A stretch of DNA of 33,921 nucleotides from Christensenellaceae bacterium OttesenSCG-928-K19 (lineage in GTDB: Bacteria > Bacillota > Clostridia > Christensenellales > Christensenellaceae), in contig JAJDHD010000025.1 of NCBI GenBank assembly GCA_030266015.1, positions 1 to 33,921 on the forward strand, in the 5' to 3' direction. The position numbers and the translations under genes are program-made. Below the pieces are notes generated by a model. It did not search any database. It worked only from the letters and a program-made list of their open reading frames with translations, and had not been told where the DNA came from. Positions within the stretch are counted from its first letter, which is position 1. Every line of letters begins with the position of its first letter. This document shows, in pieces, positions 7,535-15,830 of the stretch.

Positions 7535-7652
7535 TGGCAACGGGATCAGGATTTACAGTTGTGTGTTGAGTTCTATATAGCAGAGAAAAATACGAATGAC
7601 CGATATTCTATTATGCCTTTACACGAGCTCCGCAAAAGAACTAAAATTCAGA

Positions 7653-8216
7653 CTATACAGCAGGAGCAATAACAGATAGGAAATAATCAGAAAGCAACTC
7701 AGGGGATTGTTTCAAACTGTTCTTTATCCACCATTGCACCATTCCTACAAAGCTGCTGGAAATATGATTGATCAAAAAGTCTTCAGGAATTCCCTTGTCA
7801 CTCATATCAGAGCCTTCCAAGATGCGGGCTGCCAAAAGCTTATTGAGGTATTGCCTGAAAAAGGTTAGAAAGAGCTCCCCGCTCTCGCTGGTCAGTATTC
7901 CCATAATATTTTTATTGCTATCCAGCATATGGTAAAGAATGTGGGTAATTATCGCACGGGGATTGCCGGTTTTCATAGAAAAATCATGTGTTTTTTCGAT
8001 GTTTAATGTTTCGGAAAAAACGTGTGAGAATAAATCTACACACATTTCTTTCAGCAAATCATCCTTTGTTTGGAAATGAGCATAAAAGGTAGTTCGTCCG
8101 ATATTTGCTTTGTCTATAATGTTTTGAACAGTCATTTTCGAGTAGTTTTTCTCGGCCAACAAAGCACCAAAGGCCTGAAATATAGCATTTCGTGTTTTTT
8201 GTTGTCGCCTGTCCAT
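7653..8216 (-). CDS. TetR-family transcriptional repressor
   Basis: The 187-residue protein has an N-terminal TetR helix-turn-helix (about 8-55): RNAIFQAFGALLAEKNYSKMTVQNI followed by GRTTFYAHFQTKDDLL. The C-terminal all-helical part is the ligand and dimer domain and is not specific enough to name the ligand. I chose the ATG at 8216, eight bases after GGGAGGG, over an in-frame ATG 45 bases upstream without a ribosome site. It is divergent from the second P-type ATPase, and a small palindrome overlaps a candidate promoter of that pump, so repression of the pump is the simplest reading. The 118 bases between this gene and the convergent AraC gene show no clear terminator. Confidence 0.87.
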   Translation of the reverse strand: MDRRQQKTRNAIFQAFGALLAEKNYSKMTVQNIIDKANIGRTTFYAHFQTKDDLLKEMCVDLFSHVFSETLNIEKTHDFSMKTGNPRAIITHILYHMLDSNKNIMGILTSESGELFLTFFRQYLNKLLAARILEGSDMSDKGIPEDFLINHISSSFVGMVQWWIKNSLKQSPELLSDYFLSVIAPAV

Positions 8217-8282
8217 TATACATCCCTCCCTGAACAAATTTGAAATAATGTTCCGTATCAAACATTCAATCGAAAGTATCCA

Positions 8283-8318
8283 TTGAAAGCTGCCAATCTA
8301 TGTAATACGATAATATCG
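8283..8318 (+). promoter_or_regulatory. Candidate promoter and TetR operator for the second P-type ATPase
   Basis: TTGAAA (8283-8288) and TACGAT (8306-8311) are 17 bases apart. An 11-base palindrome CGATA-A-TATCG (8308-8318) overlaps the -10 box, where a repressor would block polymerase. Both hexamers match only four of six positions. Confidence 0.4.
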
Positions 8319-8400
8319 AACAAAGTGTTTGCTAACAAATATATAGTACTGCAAAATTACATAAAGTACAAACAAATAATAGGAAAGGAATCACAGAAAC

Positions 8401-10353
8401 ATGAAACATATTTTTCAATTATTTTCCGGCTTAAAAATGACCATTGTATCGGGCATGTTTTTAGGAATCAGTGCCGTTTTCTTGTTAACAGGAACAACAG
8501 TGCCGTTTGATCCTGCCTGGATCACTGTGCTCATATCGGGACTGCCTCTCGCCTATCTTGCAATATACCGTATCATATATGAGAAAGGCGGCCAAAAAAT
8601 TTCATCGGCGTTGTTGATAACAATAGCGATGGTTGCAGCAATTTCCATTGGAGAACTGTTTGCGGCGGGAGAGGTCGCTTTCATAATGGCGATTGGAGCA
8701 ATACTAGAAGAAAAGACTGTGGAAAAAGCCAAAAAAGGCATCACACAACTGCTCAAAATCGCGCCACAGCAAGGACGTAGAATTTCCATCAATAAAGAAG
8801 AGCTAATTCCAATTGAGGAGGTTGTGGTAAACGACATATTGCGGGTTTTTCCCGGCGAATCAATCCCGGTGGACGGGGAGATCATTTCGGGTAACACCAC
8901 GGTTGACCAATCGGTTATGACGGGAGAATCATTGCCGGTGGATAAAACTGTCGGCGACAGTGTGTACAGCGGAACAATCAATCGCTTCGGCATAATAGAG
9001 GTCAAGGCGACGAAAGTCGGCGAGGATTCATCCTTGCAAAAGATGATAAAAATGGTGCAGGACGCGGAAAACAACAAAGCGCCCATGCAACGCATTGTTG
9101 ATAAATGGGCGACATGGCTCGTGCCTATCGCACTCGCTATTGCCGTAATCACCTATGCTGGAACAACCGATATCGTCCGGGCTGTGACAGTGCTTGTCGT
9201 GTTCTGCCCTTGTGCATTGGTATTGGCAACACCGACTTCTATCGTAGCGGCGATTGGGCAGGCAACTAAAAAGGGTGTTATCATTAAAACGGGCGAAGCG
9301 TTGGAAAACATGGGAAATGCCGATATTATAGCGTTCGATAAAACGGGAACGCTCACCCACGGCAACCTGATTGTGAGAGACGTTGTTCCGTTTGATACAA
9401 ATACGACAAAGATAGATTTATTGCGACTTGCGGCAACGGCGGAATCCTATTCAGAACATCCGCTTGGTAAAGCCATCGTATCGCAGGCAAAGGATGAAGA
9501 AATATCATTTGGCCAGGTCGAAAATTTTGAAATGGTTCCCGGTAAAGGGATAAGCGCAAATGTTGATGGTGAAAAAGTTATTTGTGGCAACTGGATATAT
9601 CTGCGTGACAACGGAATACAGATTCCACAATCGGCATCGGCAGGACTTAACCGTTTCAGACAACAGGGAAAAGCCTCTATCTTAGTAGGCAGGGGAAAAG
9701 AATATGCGGGAGTAATAACACTGACAGATACACTTCGGTCTACGGCAAAAGATGTGATCCGCGAAATAAAGATGTTCGGAATGGAAATTGTGCTACTAAC
9801 GGGAGATCATAAGCAAACCGCAAACTATTTTGCAGAGACTTTAGGCATCGACAATATATACGCCGAATTGCTTCCTGCCGAAAAAGTAGAAAAAATAAAA
9901 GAATTGCAGAAAGGCGGCAGAAAGGTTTGTATGATCGGCGACGGTGTAAACGATGCACCTGCGTTGAAAACGGCTGATATCGGCGTGGCAATGGGCAGCA
10001 TGGGCAGCGATATTGCGATAGAAGCGGCGGACATTGCCCTGATGGGCGACGATATCACTAAGGTACCGTATTTGAAACAACTTTCCAATGCTACGATTAA
10101 ACTGATCAAGATAAATATTGCACTATCCATGACTATTAACTTTATCGCAATTGCGCTTTCAGTACTGGGTGTACTTGGACCAATCACTGGGGCATTGATA
10201 CATAATGCAGGCTCTGTACTTGTGGTGCTAAACGCAGCATCGCTATATGGACGAAGGTTCAAAGTCGGCAAACGAAAAGATAATGTTTTAATATCATGGG
10301 ACAATGATGATGCCTCGAGCGAACCCATTTTAGTGCAAAAAAAGCATTTGTAA
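8401..10353 (+). CDS. Heavy-metal P1B-type ATPase, metal unresolved
   Basis: The 650-residue membrane pump carries TGES (about 174), the CPC transmembrane metal site (about 269), DKTGT (about 312), the HP motif in SEHPLGKAI and GDGVNDAP (about 512). There is no N-terminal HMA or His-rich metal domain. The last helix reads ALIHNAGSVLVVLNAASLY, which matches neither the copper signature (MxxSS) nor the Zn/Cd signature (DxG); its HNAGS is closer in pattern to the HEGGT helix of the cobalt-type group, although that group has SPC rather than CPC. The substrate therefore stays open. Transcribed divergently from the TetR gene, probably as a single gene followed by a GC-rich hairpin. Confidence 0.9.
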   Translation: MKHIFQLFSGLKMTIVSGMFLGISAVFLLTGTTVPFDPAWITVLISGLPLAYLAIYRIIYEKGGQKISSALLITIAMVAAISIGELFAAGEVAFIMAIGAILEEKTVEKAKKGITQLLKIAPQQGRRISINKEELIPIEEVVVNDILRVFPGESIPVDGEIISGNTTVDQSVMTGESLPVDKTVGDSVYSGTINRFGIIEVKATKVGEDSSLQKMIKMVQDAENNKAPMQRIVDKWATWLVPIALAIAVITYAGTTDIVRAVTVLVVFCPCALVLATPTSIVAAIGQATKKGVIIKTGEALENMGNADIIAFDKTGTLTHGNLIVRDVVPFDTNTTKIDLLRLAATAESYSEHPLGKAIVSQAKDEEISFGQVENFEMVPGKGISANVDGEKVICGNWIYLRDNGIQIPQSASAGLNRFRQQGKASILVGRGKEYAGVITLTDTLRSTAKDVIREIKMFGMEIVLLTGDHKQTANYFAETLGIDNIYAELLPAEKVEKIKELQKGGRKVCMIGDGVNDAPALKTADIGVAMGSMGSDIAIEAADIALMGDDITKVPYLKQLSNATIKLIKINIALSMTINFIAIALSVLGVLGPITGALIHNAGSVLVVLNAASLYGRRFKVGKRKDNVLISWDNDDASSEPILVQKKHL

Positions 10354-10363
10354 AACCTCAAAT

Positions 10364-10409
10364 ATAACCACATTACCCCGCCGCGCAATGCGGCGGAGTA
10401 TGCGGTTAT
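10364..10409. terminator. GC-rich hairpin after the second P-type ATPase
   Basis: A perfect seven-pair core CCGCCGC/GCGGCGG with a GCAAT loop (10378-10396) is enclosed by outer ATAACC/GGTTAT pairs (10364-10369 with 10404-10409). It lies directly after the pump stop codon. It lacks a good T-run on either strand, so it may be a terminator or a junction palindrome. Confidence 0.5.
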
Positions 10410-10431
10410 ACAAAAAAGAACAGAAAGAGAC

Positions 10432-10691
10432 CTATCTTACAAGCGAGTCCTCCATCACCGAATCAGAATTATCGGCAAGCTCCTTTGAAAATGTATAGAG
10501 CTTACCAGCGATGCTTGGTTTTGCAAACCCATCCAGCGACCCGATGACGTAGAGCTCCAGACATGTAGCCAGCTCCTTTGCTTCCGGCTCCTTTTGGCGC
10601 TTGAACAAATCATAGAGATCACGCAAGGTAACGGTTTTGCCATTGGTCTGCGCGCCCATCAGCAGCTTACGAGTGCAACGGTCGATAATAT
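10432..10691 (-). pseudogene. Fragment of a second virB4 gene
   Basis: Positions 10,519-10,691 match the interior of the intact virB4 at about 13,581-13,752. Over the 47 residues beginning MGAQTNGKTVTLRDLYDL only two amino acids differ from the intact protein, while many third codon positions differ. Upstream the similarity stops just before IIDRCTRKLL, and an in-frame stop follows a little further upstream. Downstream the frame continues into 28 residues unrelated to VirB4. Both ATP-binding motifs are absent, so it cannot be functional. The mostly silent differences suggest a remnant of a related element rather than a recent copy of the neighbouring gene. Confidence 0.8.
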
Positions 10692-10744
10692 TCTCCGCAC
10701 TTCTGCAAGAAACAATGGATGATGTTTATCCGGTTTTGCGTTAT

Positions 10745-10877
10745 GAAGTAGGGTGGCGATATTACCCTACTTCGGGCCATGGCCCGAAGTTCACGGGTTC
10801 GGGGCCAACCCCAACAAGCATTTTGATAGATTTTCCGTAAGGGAAATCTATCAAAAAACGCAAGTGTGGCCACACTT
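10745..10877 (-). repeat. Dense palindrome cluster, candidate second oriT
   Basis: Five inverted repeats stand side by side: a ten-pair stem (10745-10754 with 10764-10773), a perfect 22-base palindrome (10769-10790) sharing bases with it, GGGG/CCCC (10801-10812), a 16-pair stem with a GTAA loop (10821-10836 with 10841-10856) and a perfect 16-base palindrome (10862-10877). On the minus strand the 16-pair stem is followed by CTTGTTGGGGTTGGCCCCGA. The candidate oriT upstream of mobC has a hairpin followed by the closely similar CTTGTTAGTGGCTACGCCCC. The shared layout suggests an origin of transfer from a related element. It could also be a transcription attenuator or another protein-binding array. 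Confidence 0.5.
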
Positions 10878-10914
10878 TCCCTGCTTGCCGTTTAGCGAAA
10901 GAACGAAGATACAT

Positions 10915-11193
10915 CTATAAAGCAACATCCTTGCAGGAAAAAGTCACTGCCAGTTCCTTTACTCGCATATAATCTTCTTCCTGTGCCTGCTCCAACATAC
11001 CGTCCGGAAGTTCCCACGGCTCCATCAGATGAACAGATGTGCCATTGAGCGCGCACATAAGCAATTCCTTCATTTGCGCAGGCGTATAATCTGTGTTGGC
11101 AATCAACGCAAATATCCTGCCATCATTCAGGTAACAAATCGCGTCACTTAAAACTTTGCGTTGCTCATCTGTGAATTTTGAAATATCAATCAT
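10915..11193 (-). CDS. Small hypothetical protein of the transfer operon
   Basis: The 92-residue acidic, soluble protein starts MIDISKFTDEQRKVL and has two helical units, one around DEQRKVLSDAICYLNDG and one around TPAQMKELLMCALNGTSV. These resemble in pattern the helical repeats (QM-EIR-GL-G-DV) seen in accessory proteins of clostridial ICEs, but the similarity is loose and I assign no function. It lies 16 bases after the NlpC/P60 gene with a ribosome site AAGGA and is the last intact gene of the transfer operon before the virB4 relic. Confidence 0.65.
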   Translation of the reverse strand: MIDISKFTDEQRKVLSDAICYLNDGRIFALIANTDYTPAQMKELLMCALNGTSVHLMEPWELPDGMLEQAQEEDYMRVKELAVTFSCKDVAL

Positions 11194-11209
11194 AGTTCTT
11201 TATCCTTCC

Positions 11210-13045
11210 TCAAACGTGTGGGCGGCCATAGTAGATTGGACTGCCGTAGATTTTTCGGTACACCACGCAACCGTTAGATGAGGACGCATCGATCATCATG
11301 CCGTTTCCGACCACGATTCCAACATGCCCGATCTTCATAAAACGGTCTGCAACGCGCCCTGATGTGGATGTGTAAAACACGAGGTCGCCTGGTTGGGCTG
11401 CACTTGTGTCAACGATTTTCCCTCCCTCAACGCATATCCGTGCTTGCTCCGCCGCGCTGTGCGGTAGCGAAATGCCAAACTTGGCATATACGATTTGCGT
11501 CAGCCCGGAACAGTCGATGGTGCCGTTGCCCGTACCACCCAGCACATACGGCATACCGAGATACTTTGCCGCTTCTTCCGCAACAGACGTTCCAATGGTT
11601 CCGGGGGGCAGGTCGCGGATAATATCCGAAATATCCCCAGCATATGAGCCATCCTGTAAAGTCTTAATACCAATTTGATTCCAAAGTGGCTCATTCTCTG
11701 CACTCATCAGGAATATTGCATATTTCTGCTCTTCTTCTGATAAAGGATACTCTCCAAGCATTTCGGGTAATCGGCGGTTTAAAATCTCAATATCCGCATG
11801 TTCTATTGTTTCCGTTTCAGTCTCTGTTACAATTTCGGTCGTGGTGACTTGTTCAAACTTCTTTTTGCTGGCATTCCAAACCCACTCCGTTTTCTCCACT
11901 TCTTTCTCCACTTCCGTTTCCACTGTCTCTGTCCAAATCTCCACGGATATGGGGTTCATTTGAAAGAACAAGCCGCGAATTTCGGTGGTATCCTCATCTG
12001 TCAATACGAGCATGGCTTGCTCCCCATCGGCGCTCATAACGGCATAGAGGGAGAGACAATCCTTCCAGTTGTTCACCCGGCTGCTGTCATCGCCAATGTT
12101 GACGCCATAGTATACATTGACTGCATAGCCCTGATCCTCATACTGCTTTCGTGTCGCCGCCAGTTCATCCAGCCATTCGCGCTCTATTTGTGCCACAATC
12201 TCACTGGCTTTATTTGGGCTGTCTTCATTGTCAGTAAAAAACATTCCCATGGGGGAAAGAGAAATAACGAGGATGATGACCAATATGAGCAGAATCAGGA
12301 ACACAGGCCACACGGCAATCATGGCTGGCACCAATGCTTTCAGCGATGAGCCTGCCGCCCTTCCCACAGCTTTAGCGCTCTTTGCCGCGGCTTTTCCAGC
12401 GGTTTTTGCTCCACGCTGCGCGGATTTACGCGCGGCAGTTACGGCTTCGCTCCGAATCTTCTTTGATGCAACAGCTTTCGGAGCGGCCTTTGAAGCATCT
12501 TCTTGGGCATGATAAACCGGCGCTTCTTTACTGACCGCCGCCGACGCCCTTGTCATGATGTCCGGTGATGCAGTACGGTTGTCCTGTACCATGGGTTTTC
12601 CTGTATCACGATTCATATTTTGCTTTTGTCTCACAGCATTCAGGGCGACTGTGTTTTGATTTTCACCCCTGGCGGCCTTATCACCTGCCATCTTTTTCGC
12701 TTCATATTCCCGCACAGAAGCAGATAGTCGCGCTTGTTTCCGCTTATCCCGCCCATGCCGGATCATCTTTTTGGCAAGCGTGGTCGTGGTGGTAATGGTT
12801 GTTCGACTATCTTCCATTGTTTCTTTTGCCGCATCACCACTCGCATCCAGCGAATCACGCTCCTGGATTTTTCTCTGGATAATGGAAACGGCGGTCTGCA
12901 CCTCATGCAAACCGCCATCCTGAATACTCGGCAATCCTTTCCTCTCACCGCCGCTCTCCACTACGTTTGGGGAAAGGCGCATCGGCCTTTCCCGCGTCCG
13001 TTCACGCACCATACGTCCAGCAAAACGATTATTGCGTTCATCCAT
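11210..13045 (-). CDS. Conjugal cell-wall hydrolase with C-terminal NlpC/P60 domain (CD1108-like)
   Basis: The 611-residue protein has a long basic, Arg/Lys/Ala-rich cytoplasmic N-terminus (1-235), one membrane segment (about 238-262), an extracytoplasmic middle domain with a Glu/Thr-rich stretch (about 380-430) and a C-terminal NlpC/P60 peptidase (about 485-611). Catalytic residues are visible: Cys in IDCSGLTQ (about 512) and His in KIGHVGIVVGNG (about 574). Such enzymes cut peptidoglycan cross-bridges to open the wall for the transfer channel. I see no lysozyme-like domain of the kind some relatives carry before the peptidase. Its ATG lies inside the end of virB4 with an eight-base overlap, so the two are translationally coupled. 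Confidence 0.88.
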   Translation of the reverse strand: MDERNNRFAGRMVRERTRERPMRLSPNVVESGGERKGLPSIQDGGLHEVQTAVSIIQRKIQERDSLDASGDAAKETMEDSRTTITTTTTLAKKMIRHGRDKRKQARLSASVREYEAKKMAGDKAARGENQNTVALNAVRQKQNMNRDTGKPMVQDNRTASPDIMTRASAAVSKEAPVYHAQEDASKAAPKAVASKKIRSEAVTAARKSAQRGAKTAGKAAAKSAKAVGRAAGSSLKALVPAMIAVWPVFLILLILVIILVISLSPMGMFFTDNEDSPNKASEIVAQIEREWLDELAATRKQYEDQGYAVNVYYGVNIGDDSSRVNNWKDCLSLYAVMSADGEQAMLVLTDEDTTEIRGLFFQMNPISVEIWTETVETEVEKEVEKTEWVWNASKKKFEQVTTTEIVTETETETIEHADIEILNRRLPEMLGEYPLSEEEQKYAIFLMSAENEPLWNQIGIKTLQDGSYAGDISDIIRDLPPGTIGTSVAEEAAKYLGMPYVLGGTGNGTIDCSGLTQIVYAKFGISLPHSAAEQARICVEGGKIVDTSAAQPGDLVFYTSTSGRVADRFMKIGHVGIVVGNGMMIDASSSNGCVVYRKIYGSPIYYGRPHV

Positions 13046-15371
13046 ATCGCTCTACCTCGTCAATCTTGGTTGTCATAGCCTTATATAACTTCGTATCCTG
13101 GCTGAATGTGGACTCAAACGGAATCAGCACATTTGCCCGGCGCATCAGGCCGCTGCCAACTTTTGTATTGTAGATATAGTCAAGCTGCGCGTCTGAAATG
13201 TTGAGCAACTCCGCAAGCGCATCCCGGTCTTTGGCGGCTTGGTTGAACATAAGGAGAAACTCGCTGTTCGCCAGCATGTCGCAGCCGTCTTCCGAACGCA
13301 ACAGACTGGTGGCGTTCTGCGAGATGCACACGCCCAATGCGCCGTACTTCCTGATCCTACGCCAAAAACCATTAAAGAACTTCCCGACTGTCGGAGATTG
13401 TTGGAATAAAACATACGCCTCATCACAGAATACCCATGTGCGCTTGCCTTTCTTCCTGTTTTCCGCGACACGATTCTGAATCGCGTCAAGCACAATGAGC
13501 ATCGCAAGCCCCTTGGATTTCTCGCCCAGGTCTTTGATGTCGTAGCAGAGCACTCGGCTTGATATATCCACATTCGTTTCTTTTGCAAACCCATCCAACG
13601 AACCGATTACGTAGAGTTCCAAACAAGTCGCCAATTCCTTTGCTTCCGGCTCTTTCTGGCGTTTGAGCAAATCATAGAGATCACGCAAGGTAACGGTTTT
13701 GCCATTGGCCTGCGCACCCATCAGCAGCTTGCGGGTACAGCGGTCGATAATAGTCTGTTGGATCGCGCCCATGTTAGACTTGCCAATCGCCATTTCCATG
13801 AGCGTAAGCACAAACTCGCACTTGATGGAAATGGGATCATCGCCCTTCTCACAGTTTTTCAGCAGATCGAGCGCGTTTATGTGCATCTCGGAACCGGACG
13901 CCATACGAATGGTTTCACCCTCGCGCCCAAATATCCGCATAAGCGCAGGATATTCCGATTCGGGATCAAGTATGATAATATCGTCATTGGTCGAGAGAAA
14001 CACATTGAGTATTTCATATTTGGCGGCAAATGACTTGCCCGATCCGGGCACTCCCAATATGAACGCGTTACCATTTTGTAATAGCAGCTTGTTCGCAATC
14101 ACAAGGTTCTTGCTGATGGCGTTAGTCCCGTAGATAATGCCGCCCCTGTCCCAAATCTCCTTTGTGCGAAAAGGCATAAACGAAGCACAATTCTCCGATG
14201 TGAGCGTGCGGTGGTTGCTAAGATACTGCAACCCATAGGGCAGCACCGTATTCATGGCCTGCTCCTGTTCGTACTGGCACACACCGAACGTGCACATATA
14301 TCGCTGTCCGATGGATTTCAACGTGTCGGTATCGCTGTTGAGCTCCTCCAGCGTATCCGCCATGTGGAATAGCGTAACCTGTGTCCAGATGATGCGTTGG
14401 TCATATTCGCCAATAAGCTGCAACACTTCCTCCAGCCCTTTTTTCTTTTCAGCCAACCGCTGCGGAATAGAGGGCATGGCATTATTCTGTTCAATCGCTT
14501 TACGGCTGGTGTTGCCGATCTCCGTATTCACTGCTGTCAGCTTCCGGTTGACGGTGGACTGAGAAACAGCCTTATCCTCCGAGGTCATATCCACGGATAG
14601 CATCATTTGTTTGGGCAGGCTCATCATGTCGCTGATCATATCATCGCGCAGATAGGATGGGTAATCATGCAGGCACAACGCGCGGCCATACTTTTGGCCG
14701 ATCCTAAAGTAGTCGGCCTGGAATTCCATGCCGTCCGGGGCAATATAGTCGGTCAGGCGATGGCCTTTCTTTCTTGCAAGGGAAACGTCAAGGTTATAAT
14801 GCTCCTGCTCACCGGCGCGGAAGAAATCATGAAATACCCGCAGCCGTTCCACCGTATCAAGCCGCTCAAAATCGCTACCAATGGCATGGAAGTTTGTGTG
14901 CAGTGTGCTTTCCACACGATTGAACCATGACTTCGTATCATCGTAGCTCTTACCGGTGGTATTGATGGTGATGTATTTTTCCTGCACGATATTGTTGATG
15001 CCCTCAGTCGCCCGTTTCAGGTTCACTTCATTTATTTCTTCACGATATTCGTCAAACCCGTCATCTTTGTGCTTCAGACAAATATCTTCCGCAAGCTCCG
15101 CCTCGTTGACCATGCGGTTTACCAGCGTAATCTTAAAATGTTTGTTGATATCATTCGCTTTCAATATTTCCTCGTACCCGGCAAACATCAGCTTTCTGTC
15201 CTCTGTGGAAGAAGCCTGATAATTGATGTCCGTAAACCGTCCACACATGGTAAATTCGCCGTTATGCTCTAGCACGCCACCCGGCCATGCCCGTTTGATG
15301 GGGATGCTTCGTTGCACCGAGCGCGGGTTTTTGAATACCGGCTTGCTCTTGTTCCGCTTAAACCACTTCAT
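13038..15371 (-). CDS. virB4: VirB4-type conjugation ATPase
   Basis: The 777-residue protein is the AAA+ ATPase that powers assembly of the type IV secretion channel. Walker A is GVPGSGKS (about residue 442) and Walker B is WVFCDEAYVLF (about 649); the N-terminal half matches the CagE/TrbE/VirB domain that contacts the membrane complex. It starts four bases before the end of the PrgI gene (ATGA overlap) after AAGGAGG and ends inside the start of the NlpC/P60 gene, the tight packing usual for this module. Length is normal and no frameshift is seen. A fragment of a related gene lies at 10,432-10,691. Confidence 0.93.
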   Translation of the reverse strand: MKWFKRNKSKPVFKNPRSVQRSIPIKRAWPGGVLEHNGEFTMCGRFTDINYQASSTEDRKLMFAGYEEILKANDINKHFKITLVNRMVNEAELAEDICLKHKDDGFDEYREEINEVNLKRATEGINNIVQEKYITINTTGKSYDDTKSWFNRVESTLHTNFHAIGSDFERLDTVERLRVFHDFFRAGEQEHYNLDVSLARKKGHRLTDYIAPDGMEFQADYFRIGQKYGRALCLHDYPSYLRDDMISDMMSLPKQMMLSVDMTSEDKAVSQSTVNRKLTAVNTEIGNTSRKAIEQNNAMPSIPQRLAEKKKGLEEVLQLIGEYDQRIIWTQVTLFHMADTLEELNSDTDTLKSIGQRYMCTFGVCQYEQEQAMNTVLPYGLQYLSNHRTLTSENCASFMPFRTKEIWDRGGIIYGTNAISKNLVIANKLLLQNGNAFILGVPGSGKSFAAKYEILNVFLSTNDDIIILDPESEYPALMRIFGREGETIRMASGSEMHINALDLLKNCEKGDDPISIKCEFVLTLMEMAIGKSNMGAIQQTIIDRCTRKLLMGAQANGKTVTLRDLYDLLKRQKEPEAKELATCLELYVIGSLDGFAKETNVDISSRVLCYDIKDLGEKSKGLAMLIVLDAIQNRVAENRKKGKRTWVFCDEAYVLFQQSPTVGKFFNGFWRRIRKYGALGVCISQNATSLLRSEDGCDMLANSEFLLMFNQAAKDRDALAELLNISDAQLDYIYNTKVGSGLMRRANVLIPFESTFSQDTKLYKAMTTKIDEVERYG

Positions 15372-15748
15372 GCTGCTTGTCCTCCTTCGCCACGCTTTTT
15401 CTTCTGCTTTGGCTCCTTCACATCGTCAAGAAAAACAGCGTCATACAAATCGTTTTCCGACTTAAAAACTCGCCTCCTGTGGGATATGAAGCTGAGCCTG
15501 ATCCAGATTGTCAGGAATTCCTCCAGCCGCTTTTTTCGTGGCCGCGCAAAGGCAAAGAGGAAGCAGGGCAATCCCACGATGATGGCAAGGTAGCTTGCCG
15601 CCTGCATATGCATGGAACCCTGCGTCAGCATATATGCAGCGACGACCACGGCGACGCCGATGATACTGAGCACCACCTGCCGCATTGTCATTCCGGCAAG
15701 TATGTTTTCCTCATACTCACCAATGTCTGTAATTACTTTTGTTTCCAT
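15368..15748 (-). CDS. PrgI-family membrane protein of the transfer channel
   Basis: The 126-residue protein has two hydrophobic helices (about 20-40 and 50-65) followed by a basic cytoplasmic tail, matching the PrgI family that sits directly before VirB4 in Gram-positive conjugation systems. I placed the start at METKVITDIGEYEENI, eight to ten bases after AAGGAG; a longer in-frame version lacks a ribosome site and would run through an intrinsic terminator. PrgI proteins are thought to anchor VirB4 to the channel. The end overlaps virB4 by four bases. Confidence 0.87.
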   Translation of the reverse strand: METKVITDIGEYEENILAGMTMRQVVLSIIGVAVVVAAYMLTQGSMHMQAASYLAIIVGLPCFLFAFARPRKKRLEEFLTIWIRLSFISHRRRVFKSENDLYDAVFLDDVKEPKQKKKRGEGGQAA

Positions 15749-15781
15749 AGTTTTCTGCTCCTTATATTTTCTCTGAAAATG

Positions 15782-15805
15782 AAAAAACACCGGTTTTCGG
15801 TGTTT
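15782..15805 (-). terminator. Intrinsic terminator between virB6-like and prgI genes
   Basis: On the minus strand AAACACCG and CGGTGTTT pair around a short AAAAC loop and continue into a run of six T followed by CATTTTC. It lies in the only real gap between the two genes, inside an otherwise continuous operon. Confidence 0.65.
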
Positions 15806-15830
15806 CGATAGGGTAGGGCATGATAGAGCA

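Noticed and set aside
619-7586. Shared 12-base sequence ATAGCAGAGAAA at about 619-630 and 7,575-7,586
   Set aside because: Too short, and the flanking similarity fades within ten bases; not enough for an insertion-sequence end or attachment site.
9825-10388. Leftward 187-residue frame opposite the second P-type ATPase
   Set aside because: It is fully antisense to a clear gene and consists of Ser/Ile-rich shadow sequence without any motif.
10519-13752. Reading the two virB4 segments as ends of a composite transposon
   Set aside because: No transposase and no terminal inverted repeats are seen, and the repeated segment lies inside a gene and is too diverged for a recent duplication.
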